DNA from: an uncultured Burkholderiales bacterium
GTDB lineage: Bacteria; Pseudomonadota; Gammaproteobacteria; Burkholderiales; Burkholderiaceae_E
Assembly: GCA_903898725.1 (NCBI GenBank)
Contig: CAIUGQ010000041.1
Span: forward strand, 1 to 6,212
Length of the DNA: 6,212 bases
Direction of reading: 5' to 3'
Shown in pieces: positions 1 through 5,861 of the stretch; the stretch's first letter is position 1; each line of letters begins with the position of its first letter. A program made the translations under genes and the position numbers. Below the pieces are notes generated by a model that worked only from the letters and a program-made list of their open reading frames with translations, ran no database searches and was not told the origin of the DNA.

Positions 1-396
1 CGAGTCGCCGCAGACGAGCGTGATCCCGGGCTGGGTCAGGCCCTGCTCGGGGCTCACCACGTGCGCGATGCCCTGGCGCGCGTCGTCGATGAAGAAGAAG
101 CGCTCGATGCCCGCCTCGCGGGTGTTCTCGCGCATCTGCTCGACATGCCCGCGGTGCTGCGGATCGGGGATCGCCTCGAGCGTGCGGGCCGCGGTCGAGG
201 TGTAGTGGTCGGGCGTGGCGAGCGCGAGCTCGGGGCGGCGCACCTTCAGGCCACGCTCGCGCAGCCCCGCGAAGCCGGGGCCCGAGCCGTCGTGCATCAG
301 GTGGCGGTCGACGTAGAGCAGGTGGTAGCCGTCGCCGCGGTCGACCACGACGTGCGACTGCCAGATCCGGTCGAAGAGCGTGCGGGGCGCGGCCAT
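1..396 (-). CDS. LeuC-like aconitase-superfamily hydro-lyase large subunit (partial, N-terminal 132 codons)
   Basis: The first 132 codons of a protein that continues past base 1. The translation starts MAAPRTLFDRIWQSHVV and contains LLYVDRHLMHD (residues 26-36), VRRPELALATPDH (52-64), and SPEQGLTQPGITLVCGDS (115-132), the hallmark N-terminal blocks of 3-isopropylmalate dehydratase large subunits and related [4Fe-4S] hydro-lyases. The cluster cysteines of the family lie further downstream and are outside the window. These enzymes dehydrate and rehydrate hydroxy-di/tricarboxylates in the cytoplasm and normally need a LeuD-like small subunit, which would be expected just beyond base 1. The ATG at 396 lies 17 bases after the stop of the ICL-family gene; I see no clear Shine-Dalgarno, consistent with translational coupling. 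Where biosynthetic LeuC usually has DHNVPT or DHNVST, this protein has DHYTST (64-69), and the operon contains no leucine genes, so I infer a catabolic paralogue rather than leucine biosynthesis. Confidence 0.9.
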   Translation of the reverse strand, partial: MAAPRTLFDRIWQSHVVVDRGDGYHLLYVDRHLMHDGSGPGFAGLRERGLKVRRPELALATPDHYTSTAARTLEAIPDPQHRGHVEQMRENTREAGIERFFFIDDARQGIAHVVSPEQGLTQPGITLVCGDS

Positions 397-413
397 CGGG
401 TCGGTTCGGCGGG

Positions 414-1331
414 TCACTTGGCGACGATGGCGGCCGACTCGGCGGGCGCGGCGGCCGCAGCCTTCGCTGCCGGCGCATCGCGATACGCCGTGCGGCGCGC
501 ATCCCAGTCGGCCGAGCCGAAGCGCGCGAAGAGCAGCGCCGGCGAATGCTCGACGCGCGGCCTGGTGTGCCGGCCCGTCGTCTTGACGCCCTCGAGCGCC
601 TCGTCGCAGGCCTCGATCACGGCGCCGAGCAGCAGGCCCGGGAGGATCGCGATCGCATAGCCCAGGCGCTCGGCCTCGGCCAGCGGCAGGTCCGGCGTGC
701 GCCCGCCGTACACGATGTTCAGCAGGCACGGGCCCTTGACGCGCGAAGGGACCGCGGCGACTTCCTCGAGCGTCTGCGGCGCCTCGACGAAGGCGACGTC
801 GGCGCCGTTGGCGAGCGCGAGGTTTGCGCGCGCGATCGCCTCCTCGAAGCCAAGGACGGCGCGCGAGTCGGTGCGCGCGATGATCGTGAAGTCCTTCGAG
901 CGGCGCGCAGCGGCTGCGGCGCGGATCTTCGCGACGTAGTCCTCGCGGCTCACCACCTCCTTGTTGTCGAGGTGGCCGCAGCGCTTCGGGAACACCTGGT
1001 CCTCGATGTGGATGGCCGCGACGCCCGCGCGCTCGAACTCCTGCACGGTGCGATAGACATTGAGCTCGTTGCCGTAGCCGGTGTCGGCGTCGCTGATCAG
1101 CGGGATCGAGATCGAGTTCACGATCCGGGTCGCGTTGGCGACCATCTCGGTCATCGTGATCAGGCCGTAGTCGGGATAGCCGAGGGTCATCGACGTGCCG
1201 GCGCCGGTCATGTAGGCGGCGGCGAATCCGGCGCGCTCGATGGCGCGGGCGGTGATGCCGTCGATGGCACCGGGGGCGACGACGAGCTTGCCGCTGCGAA
1301 GCTGCGAGCGGAGGGAGGCGGCGTTGGACAT
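414..1331 (-). CDS. Isocitrate lyase/PEP mutase family carbon-carbon lyase (methylisocitrate or dimethylmalate lyase-like)
   Basis: A 305-residue cytoplasmic TIM-barrel enzyme of the isocitrate lyase/PEP mutase superfamily, close to the roughly 295-residue length of PrpB. The N-terminus SGKLVVAPGAIDGITARAIE is typical. Visible active-site blocks are SDADTGYG (80-87, Mg-binding aspartates), IEDQ (109-112), PKRCGH (115-120, with Cys118 as the likely general acid/base) and ARTDS (152-156). KRCGH is the signature of the lyase branch (isocitrate, methylisocitrate and 2,3-dimethylmalate lyases) rather than phosphonomutases, so retro-Claisen/aldol cleavage to pyruvate or glyoxylate plus a carboxylate is likely; the substrate is not determined. 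The start at 1331 gives the family-typical N-terminus; the frame stays open far upstream, but that part overlaps the dioxygenase gene. Only a weak AGGT precedes the ATG by 9 bases. The tail (286-305) is alanine-rich and probably disordered. It lies 28 bases after the dioxygenase gene and 17 before the LeuC-like gene. Confidence 0.92.
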   Translation of the reverse strand: MSNAASLRSQLRSGKLVVAPGAIDGITARAIERAGFAAAYMTGAGTSMTLGYPDYGLITMTEMVANATRIVNSISIPLISDADTGYGNELNVYRTVQEFERAGVAAIHIEDQVFPKRCGHLDNKEVVSREDYVAKIRAAAAARRSKDFTIIARTDSRAVLGFEEAIARANLALANGADVAFVEAPQTLEEVAAVPSRVKGPCLLNIVYGGRTPDLPLAEAERLGYAIAILPGLLLGAVIEACDEALEGVKTTGRHTRPRVEHSPALLFARFGSADWDARRTAYRDAPAAKAAAAAPAESAAIVAK

Positions 1332-1359
1332 GATCGGATGACCTGTGTGGAGTGGGGTG

Positions 1360-2490
1360 TCAGTTCGTGCCGGGCGCCACGCGCATGCCGAGCGTCTCGG
1401 CCTGTCGGGCGACGAAGGCGCGGCGCGCGTCGTCGTGATGCTGACCGGGCGTGCCGCCGCGCACGACGCCGGGTTCGGTCGCGCCCCAGAAGGGCGCGAG
1501 CCCGGCGGGCAGCGGGATGCCGTTCGGGGTGGAGAGCCAGAGTCGGTAGAGCGTGCGCTTGGACGCCTCGTCGGCATGGTCCTCGAAGGCGGTCCGCGAG
1601 TGCAGCGTCGTGAAGTCCGACAGGATCTGCACGTCGCCCGGCTCGAGCCGCATGCGGAACATGACCTGCGGGCGGCGCAGGATCTCGTCGAGCAGCGCCA
1701 TCGCCTCGAGCTGCAGCTCGCTGCAGGCCGGCGCGTCATCGAACCTGAAGCCGTTGGTGATGCGGTTGCGGTTCCAGGTGCAGCAGACATCGGCGGCGGT
1801 GCGCGCGAAGATCGGCATCAGGAACCACGGGTCGATGCCCTCGGGCTGCTCGCCCTGGCGGCTGTGGGGCACCGGCTGCTCGAGCACGCGGGCGAGATCG
1901 GGGCGCTCGGCCACCAGCGTGCGCCACGCGGTCACCCCGCTGCTGCACAGGCTGTCGCCACCGACCGGCGCCTGGTTGTAGCAGCTCAGCAGCACGACGT
2001 CGCCGCCGTCGACATGGAAGTCGAGCTCGGACTTCGACGAGTAGCCGCGTCCGGTCGGGCTGCGGTAGACCGCGCCCACGTCCTTGACCGGATTGATGTA
2101 GTTCGACATCCGGTCCTGCGGGCGCGCCACGCCCAGATGCAGGCCGATCGCCCAGGTGAGCAGCTCGAACTGCGCAGGCGTCAGACCCTCGCGCGGCAGC
2201 CCCTTGACCAGCGCCACGCCGCGCCCGTGCTGGGCATCGTCGACCGCATCGCGCAGTCGGCCGATCACCCGCGCGCCGAATGGGAAGTCCTCGCGACGGT
2301 ACTCGAGCAGCGGCTTGCCCGGCACGCTCCCGGCCCGCAGGCCGGCCATCAGGTCGGCGCGGTCGGCGTCGTCGAGCGGGCGAATCCAGCCGGTGTCGCG
2401 CTCGAGGTCGGCGACGGTCCAGGCCGAGGCGTCGCGGCCGTCCGCGGCGGACATCGCATGGCTCGTGGGGGCGGGAGCGATCGCACTCAT
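1360..2490 (-). CDS. TauD/TfdA-family Fe(II)/2-oxoglutarate-dependent dioxygenase
   Basis: A 376-residue non-haem iron oxygenase with no signal peptide, so cytoplasmic. The facial triad is visible: FHVD gives His159 and Asp161, and TTLHSRT gives the distal His297. Arg312, 15 residues after the distal histidine as in TauD, is the likely 2-oxoglutarate carboxylate ligand (Arg316 is the alternative). Other family-like blocks are GGDSLCSSGVTAW (177-189) and LEPGDVQILSDFTTLH (282-297). Members couple 2-oxoglutarate decarboxylation to hydroxylation, which can lead to C-S, C-N or C-O cleavage; this sequence does not resemble characterised TauD or TfdA closely enough for me to name a substrate. The start at 2490 is chosen because TGAGGA lies 10 bases upstream, overlapping the stop of the binding-protein gene; an upstream ATG at 2535 would overlap that gene, and an internal ATG at 2454 is possible. 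In this operon it probably performs an early oxidation. Confidence 0.92.
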   Translation of the reverse strand: MSAIAPAPTSHAMSAADGRDASAWTVADLERDTGWIRPLDDADRADLMAGLRAGSVPGKPLLEYRREDFPFGARVIGRLRDAVDDAQHGRGVALVKGLPREGLTPAQFELLTWAIGLHLGVARPQDRMSNYINPVKDVGAVYRSPTGRGYSSKSELDFHVDGGDVVLLSCYNQAPVGGDSLCSSGVTAWRTLVAERPDLARVLEQPVPHSRQGEQPEGIDPWFLMPIFARTAADVCCTWNRNRITNGFRFDDAPACSELQLEAMALLDEILRRPQVMFRMRLEPGDVQILSDFTTLHSRTAFEDHADEASKRTLYRLWLSTPNGIPLPAGLAPFWGATEPGVVRGGTPGQHHDDARRAFVARQAETLGMRVAPGTN

Positions 2491-2500
2491 CGGGGTGCGG

Positions 2501-2506
2501 TCCTCA
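2501..2506 (-). promoter_or_regulatory. Ribosome binding site of the dioxygenase gene, overlapping the upstream stop codon
   Basis: On the minus strand the sequence TGAGGA combines the TGA stop of the solute-binding protein (2506-2504) with a GAGGA Shine-Dalgarno, 10 bases before the ATG at 2490. This decides the dioxygenase start and suggests that ribosomes ending on one gene help initiate on the next. Confidence 0.6.
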
Positions 2507-3484
2507 TTGGATCGGGAAGCGGCGCACGAGATCACCGAAGCGTTCGCCGTCCTCGCGCACGCGAGCGGCGAACTCCGCCGGGGTGTTGCCCACGGGCGCG
2601 GCGCCCAGCAGCGAGATCGACTTCAGGTAGGTCTCTTCCTTCACCGCATCGCGGACCGCCGCGGCGACGCCGTCGACCACCTGCTGCGGCGTGCCCAGCG
2701 GCGCGAAGAGGCCGTACCAGGTCTCGGCCTCGAGCTGCGGGTAGCCCGACTCGGCGGCCGTGGGCACGTCGGGCAGCACCGGCGAGCGCTTGCGGCCGGC
2801 GTTCATCACGATCCGCAGCTTGCCCGACTGCTGGTACGGAATGACCGCGGTGAAGCCCATCAGCGCCATGTTCACGCTGTTGCCGACGAGGTCGGTGATC
2901 AGCTGGCCGCCGCCCTTGTAGTTGACGACGACCATCGACGGCAGGTCGACGGCGAGCATCTGGCCCTGCAGCCGGGCGATGTTCTCGGTGGTGCCGAACG
3001 AGCACGGCTGCGCCGACGTGCGGCAGTGCTTCACCACCTCGGGCAGCGTGGCCCCGGGCAGCGCGCTGTTGACCACCACCACGCCCGAGAGCGTCGCGAA
3101 GATCGAGATGGGGACGAGCTGCGTCGCCGGGTCCGCGCCCTTGAAGCCCGGCAGATGCCGGTTCAGCGTCAGCGACGGCAGCTGCACCAGCAGCGTGTAG
3201 CCGTCGGGCTTCGCCTCGATCACCCGACGCGAGCCGATCAGGCCGTCGGCCCCCGGGGTGTTCTCGACGACGACGTTCTGGCCCCAGATCCGGGCCAGCT
3301 CCTTGGCCACGTGGCGCGCCAGCGCATCGGTGCCGCCGCCGGGGCTGTAGGGCACGACGACCGTCACCGGCCGATCGGGCTTCCAGGCGCCCTGGGCGAG
3401 CGCGCCCGGTGCGGTGGCGAACGCGGTCGCGAGAAGCGCCACACCCGCGCAGGCGGTGTGCAGGAACGATCGAACCAGGCCCAT
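2504..3484 (-). CDS. Bug/TctC-family tripartite tricarboxylate transporter solute-binding protein
   Basis: A 326-residue periplasmic binding protein of the Bug (TctC) family that is greatly expanded in Burkholderiales. It has a Sec signal peptide (basic MGLVRSFLH, hydrophobic 11-23, probable cleavage after ALA at 28-30). Next come KPDRPVTVVVPYSPGGGTD (35-53), with the first ligand-binding loop, and the family pattern VVVENTPGADGLIG (71-84). Later blocks are GTTENI (164-169), VNYKGGGQ (187-194) and LPDVPTAAESGYP (237-249). Known members bind carboxylates such as citrate, adipate, terephthalate or nicotinate; the ligand here is unknown. The start at 3484 has a strong GGGGAG Shine-Dalgarno 6 bases upstream and puts the signal peptide at the N-terminus. 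No TctA/TctB membrane components are in the window, common for orphan Bug proteins. As first gene of the operon it probably delivers or senses the substrate the downstream enzymes degrade. Cysteines 154 and 161 could form a disulfide. Confidence 0.94.
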   Translation of the reverse strand: MGLVRSFLHTACAGVALLATAFATAPGALAQGAWKPDRPVTVVVPYSPGGGTDALARHVAKELARIWGQNVVVENTPGADGLIGSRRVIEAKPDGYTLLVQLPSLTLNRHLPGFKGADPATQLVPISIFATLSGVVVVNSALPGATLPEVVKHCRTSAQPCSFGTTENIARLQGQMLAVDLPSMVVVNYKGGGQLITDLVGNSVNMALMGFTAVIPYQQSGKLRIVMNAGRKRSPVLPDVPTAAESGYPQLEAETWYGLFAPLGTPQQVVDGVAAAVRDAVKEETYLKSISLLGAAPVGNTPAEFAARVREDGERFGDLVRRFPIQ

Positions 3485-3490
3485 CGGTGT

Positions 3491-3496
3491 CTCCCC
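3491..3496 (-). promoter_or_regulatory. Ribosome binding site of the binding-protein gene
   Basis: GGGGAG on the minus strand, 6 bases before the ATG at 3484. It is a near-ideal Shine-Dalgarno. It supports the start that begins directly with the signal peptide over the longer in-frame reading from 3571. Confidence 0.6.
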
Positions 3497-3563
3497 GGTG
3501 CACGGGCGTGGGCGCCCGGCGTCTGCGGGCCGTGCGCTCGACGCGAGGCCCTGTGTGGTTGTT

Positions 3564-3576
3564 ATACTCACAGTAT
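3564..3576. promoter_or_regulatory. Candidate GntR-type operator, inverted repeat ATACT-CAC-AGTAT
   Basis: A perfect inverted repeat of 5-base arms around a 3-base centre, set in the AT-rich patch between the divergent genes and overlapping the candidate -10 hexamers of both strands. GntR-family dimers bind short palindromes of this size, and operators usually sit at the regulator's own divergent promoter. A second, wider symmetry, CTGTG (3551-3555) with CACAG (3569-3573), overlaps it. I saw no other copy of the 13-base site in the window. Assignment to the regulator at 3670 is an inference from position. Confidence 0.5.
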
Positions 3577-3669
3577 CTCTTGGCGCCTGTCAAATGCGGG
3601 CCCCCGCGCCGGAGCGTCGCCCCGCGCCACGCACGCGCCGCGGCATGGCCCGCCTCGACGACGGCCGCC

Positions 3670-4494
3670 ATGCCCACTCGCTCCCCTCCGAAGCCCCCGC
3701 CGTTGCCCCAGCCCCCGGCGCCGGCGCCGGCCGTGCGCGCCAGCGGCGTCGCGCTGCACCGTCAGCTCTACCTCGTGCTGCGCGATCGCATCGTGCGGGG
3801 CGTGTGGGGCGCCGGCGCCGCGCTGCCGACCGAGGAGCTGCTCTGCGAGCAGTTCGGCGTCTCGCGGATCACCGTGCGCCGGGCGCTGTCGGACCTGCAG
3901 GCGCAGCGCCTCGTGGAACGGCGGCACGGGCTGGGCACCTTCGTGGCGGCCGACGTGCCGGCCGCGGTGCCGCGCGCCACCCTGTCCTTCGTCGACACGC
4001 TGCGCAAGAACGCCGACGACACCGACGTGCGCGTCATCCAGGTCGAGCGCACCACCGCCCCGCCCGACATCGCCGCCGCGCTCGAGCTCGCCGACGGCGA
4101 AGCCGCGGTGCATGCGGTCCGCTGCCGGCTGATCGAGGACACCGTGGTGATGCTGACCGACGCCTGGGTGCCCGCCCGCCTGGGGCAGCGGATCACCGCC
4201 ACCGCGCTCGCGCAGCGGCCGCTCTACGAGATCCTGCTGGCCCAGGGCGTGCAGTTCGGACGCGTGGTCCAGGAGATCGGTGCGCAGGCGGCCGATCCGC
4301 GTCAGGCGGCGCTGCTCGGCACCGAGGTCGGCGGGCCGCTGCTGCGGCTCGTGCGGATGATCCACGACCCGCACGGGCGCCCGGTCCAGCACCTGACCGC
4401 GGTCATGCCGCCGGAGCGCGGCAGCGTGCTGATGGAGATCACCGGCGAGCGGATCAACTCGCTGTCGGCGGGGTTCGTCGTCCACACGCGCTAG
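3670..4494 (+). CDS. GntR-family transcriptional regulator with UTRA effector domain (HutC subfamily)
   Basis: A 274-residue DNA-binding regulator. The winged helix-turn-helix spans about 28-93: LHRQLYLVLRDRIVRG (29-44), LPTEELLCEQFGVSRITVRR (52-71) containing the recognition helix, and the wing RRHGLGTFV (84-92). A UTRA ligand-binding domain follows (about 102-255), with the typical RLIEDTVVMLTDAWVP (153-168) and LYEILLAQGVQFGRVVQEI (185-203). Family members are mostly repressors released when a small metabolite binds UTRA. It is divergent from the catabolic operon with a palindrome between them, so it most likely controls that operon and itself, perhaps sensing the substrate or an intermediate. 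The ATG at 3670 has no Shine-Dalgarno and creates an unusual proline/alanine-rich leader (residues 1-22); an in-frame GTG at 3733 would remove it and place the start just before the helix-turn-helix domain, so the start is uncertain. The gene converges with the PLP enzyme gene, 30 bases apart. Confidence 0.93.
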   Translation: MPTRSPPKPPPLPQPPAPAPAVRASGVALHRQLYLVLRDRIVRGVWGAGAALPTEELLCEQFGVSRITVRRALSDLQAQRLVERRHGLGTFVAADVPAAVPRATLSFVDTLRKNADDTDVRVIQVERTTAPPDIAAALELADGEAAVHAVRCRLIEDTVVMLTDAWVPARLGQRITATALAQRPLYEILLAQGVQFGRVVQEIGAQAADPRQAALLGTEVGGPLLRLVRMIHDPHGRPVQHLTAVMPPERGSVLMEITGERINSLSAGFVVHTR

Positions 4495-4499
4495 GGCGG

Positions 4500-4519
4500 G
4501 CCGCCCTGCGGCGGGCGGC
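4500..4519. terminator. Possible bidirectional hairpin between convergent genes
   Basis: The 30 bases between the stop of the regulator gene (4494) and the stop of the convergent PLP enzyme gene (4525) contain a 7-base-pair stem, GCCGCCC (4500-4506) with GGGCGGC (4513-4519), and a 6-base loop. The position suits a shared terminator. There is no T-tract on either side, and chance pairing is frequent at this GC content, so the call is tentative. Confidence 0.35.
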
Positions 4520-4524
4520 GACGC

Positions 4525-5697
4525 TCACCAGCCGCGAAAGCGCGCCCACCATTCGCCGGCCTCGCCCGGTGCACCGAGCGCGTGATACCCGTCGAACTGC
4601 GCGGCGGTCGCGCACGCATGGTTCGGCAGGATCCGCAGCAGCGTGCCGACCGGCAGCTCGGGCATCGGGCCGGGCGCGCCGTCGCGGCGGGCGACGATGC
4701 CGTGCTCCTGGTTGGCCGAGCTCAGCAGCAGCTCGGGCAGCTCGCGACCGTCGGCGTCGCACACCAGCCCGTACGCCTGGTCGACGGGCTGGCTCGCGGT
4801 GCCGCGGTCGCGCGACAGCGCCATCCAGCCGGCATCGACGATCGCCCAGCCCTTGTCGCGCTGGTGACCGATGACGGTGGTCAGCACCGACAGCGCGAGC
4901 TCGTCGGTACGGCAGACCCCGATGCCCGCCATCACCAGGTCGAAGAACACGAAGACGCCGGCGCGGACCTCGGTGACACCGCTCAGGTCCTCGGCGAACA
5001 GCGCGGTCGGCGTGGAGCCGACGCTGACCGTGCCCGCAGGATGGCCGGCGGCCCGCAGCCGCAGCGCGGCGCGCACGGCGGCCGCGCGCTCCTGCTCGGC
5101 CATCGCGCGCAGCGCGGCATCGCTGCGGCAGGAATAGGACTCGCCCGCGTGGGTCATCACGCCGTCGACGAGGATGCGGGGCGATCGCAGCGCGTCGGCC
5201 ACCTCGATCAGCGCGGCCGAGTCGGGCGCCAGGCCCGAGCGATGCCCGTCGCAGTCGATCTCCAGCAGCACGCGCAGCGTCACGTCCGCGGCCTCGGCGG
5301 CCTGCACGACGGCGCGCGCGACCTCGACGTCGTCGAGGATCAGCGCGAGCCCGACGCCAGCACGGCGCAGCGCGATCGCCTGCGGCAGCTTGGCGGGGAC
5401 GATGCCGACCGCGTACAGGATGTCGGTGTAGCCGAGGGCGGCGAACTCGCTCGCCTCGCGCAGCGTCGACACGGTGATCGGCCCGGGCACGCCGCCGTGG
5501 ATGCGGCGCGCGACGCGGTCGGACTTGCAGGTCTTCACATGGGGCCGCAGCGGCACGCCCAGGCGCTCGAGCCGCGCCCGCATGCGCGCGATGTTGCGGT
5601 CCATCCGCGGGACGTCGAGCAGCAGCGTCGGTGTCGGGAGCGCGGCGAGCGCAGCGGGGGCCGCGGGCGCGGCGGGGGGCATCTCGGTCGGGGGCAT
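4525..5697 (-). CDS. D-threonine aldolase/D-serine dehydratase-like PLP enzyme (alanine racemase N-terminal fold)
   Basis: A 390-residue fold-type III PLP enzyme of the DSD1/D-threonine aldolase group. LPTPTLLLDVPRMDRNI (20-36) opens the barrel. PHVKTCKS (52-59) carries the PLP-binding Lys55. SVGSTPT (225-231) is the phosphate-binding loop. ANQEHG (328-333) and PNHAC (358-362) form the C-terminal part, with His360 and Cys362 as the HxC metal site known from this family. Members cleave D-threonine or other beta-hydroxy-D-amino acids to glycine plus aldehyde, or deaminate D-serine; the sequence alone does not decide between these. All expected catalytic and metal residues are present. The start is uncertain: ATGs at 5697 and 5682 (also 5766) are in frame, none with a good Shine-Dalgarno, and the Ala/Pro-rich first 19 residues are not part of the fold. 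The gene is convergent with the regulator gene and divergent from the hydrolase gene. No sign links it directly to the left operon. Confidence 0.9.
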   Translation of the reverse strand: MPPTEMPPAAPAAPAALAALPTPTLLLDVPRMDRNIARMRARLERLGVPLRPHVKTCKSDRVARRIHGGVPGPITVSTLREASEFAALGYTDILYAVGIVPAKLPQAIALRRAGVGLALILDDVEVARAVVQAAEAADVTLRVLLEIDCDGHRSGLAPDSAALIEVADALRSPRILVDGVMTHAGESYSCRSDAALRAMAEQERAAAVRAALRLRAAGHPAGTVSVGSTPTALFAEDLSGVTEVRAGVFVFFDLVMAGIGVCRTDELALSVLTTVIGHQRDKGWAIVDAGWMALSRDRGTASQPVDQAYGLVCDADGRELPELLLSSANQEHGIVARRDGAPGPMPELPVGTLLRILPNHACATAAQFDGYHALGAPGEAGEWWARFRGW

Positions 5698-5861
5698 GGG
5701 GTTCGCGGGGTTCGGCGCAGGTGCGCGATGCTCGGCCCGCCCCCTCGGCGCGTCAACCCGCGGCATCACGGTCGGGCCGCGGTTCGCGGAACGCCGCCGC
5801 GGGTCGCCGCGCCCGACGCCGTAAGCTTGCGACCCGCCCGAGTCGCCACCGAGGTGCACCG
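5698..5861. other. Divergent intergenic region between the PLP enzyme and hydrolase genes
   Basis: 164 bases that must hold promoters for both flanking genes if they are transcribed separately. I see no convincing sigma-70 promoter. TTGACG on the minus strand (5756-5751) is a 5/6 match to -35 but has no acceptable -10 partner at 16-18 bases. Two inverted repeats lie here: CCGCGGC (5758-5764) with GCCGCGG (5776-5782), 11 bases apart, and GTTC-GCG-GAAC (5782-5792). Either could be an operator, but at this GC content the first may be chance. Confidence 0.35.
5851..5856 (+). promoter_or_regulatory. Ribosome binding site of the hydrolase gene
   Basis: GAGGTG, 5 bases before the ATG at 5862. It is a good Shine-Dalgarno and fixes this ATG as the start of the hydrolase gene. 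Confidence 0.6.

Larger units (their letters stand above)
3485..3669. promoter_or_regulatory. Divergent promoter region between the catabolic operon and the GntR-type regulator
   Basis: A 185-base intergenic region separating the operon (leftward) from the regulator gene (rightward). Its centre, about 3556-3595, is clearly richer in A and T than anything else in the window. On the plus strand TATACT (3563-3568) resembles a -10 box; the best upstream partner is TCGACG (3538-3543), a 4/6 match to -35 but at a long 19-base spacing. On the minus strand a consensus TTGACA lies at 3593-3588 and TATAAC at 3566-3561; their 21-base spacing is too long for an ordinary sigma-70 pair, so only one element of each may be used, or activation may be needed. 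The exact promoters are therefore uncertain, but the location and composition make this the control region for both directions. Confidence 0.5.

Noticed and set aside
546..1613. 355-codon open frame on the plus strand
   Set aside because: Antisense to the ICL-family gene and part of the dioxygenase gene; no recognisable motif and an artefact-like composition.
414..1790. Longer 458-residue version of the ICL-family protein starting at 1790
   Set aside because: The extra 153 residues overlap the dioxygenase gene and are Ser/Arg/Thr-rich noise. The ATG at 1331 gives the normal family N-terminus and length.
1345..2844. 499-codon open frame on the plus strand
   Set aside because: Antisense to the dioxygenase gene, whose HxD...H motif and start site are clear. 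The composition is His/Arg/Ala-rich with no domain.
3561..3593. TTGACA (3593-3588) with TATAAC (3566-3561) as a standard sigma-70 promoter on the minus strand
   Set aside because: The 21-base spacing is outside the normal 16-18 range, so I list the hexamers only as candidate elements within the control region.
2156..4132. 658-codon open frame on the plus strand
   Set aside because: It lies opposite the dioxygenase and binding-protein genes and ends inside the regulator gene in another frame. Its translation is Arg/Ala/Pro-rich low-complexity with no recognisable domain, as expected from antisense reading of very GC-rich genes.
3414..4874. 486-codon open frame on the plus strand
   Set aside because: Overlaps the regulator gene in a shifted frame and is almost entirely Arg/Ala/Gly. 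The helix-turn-helix and UTRA motifs are in the other frame.
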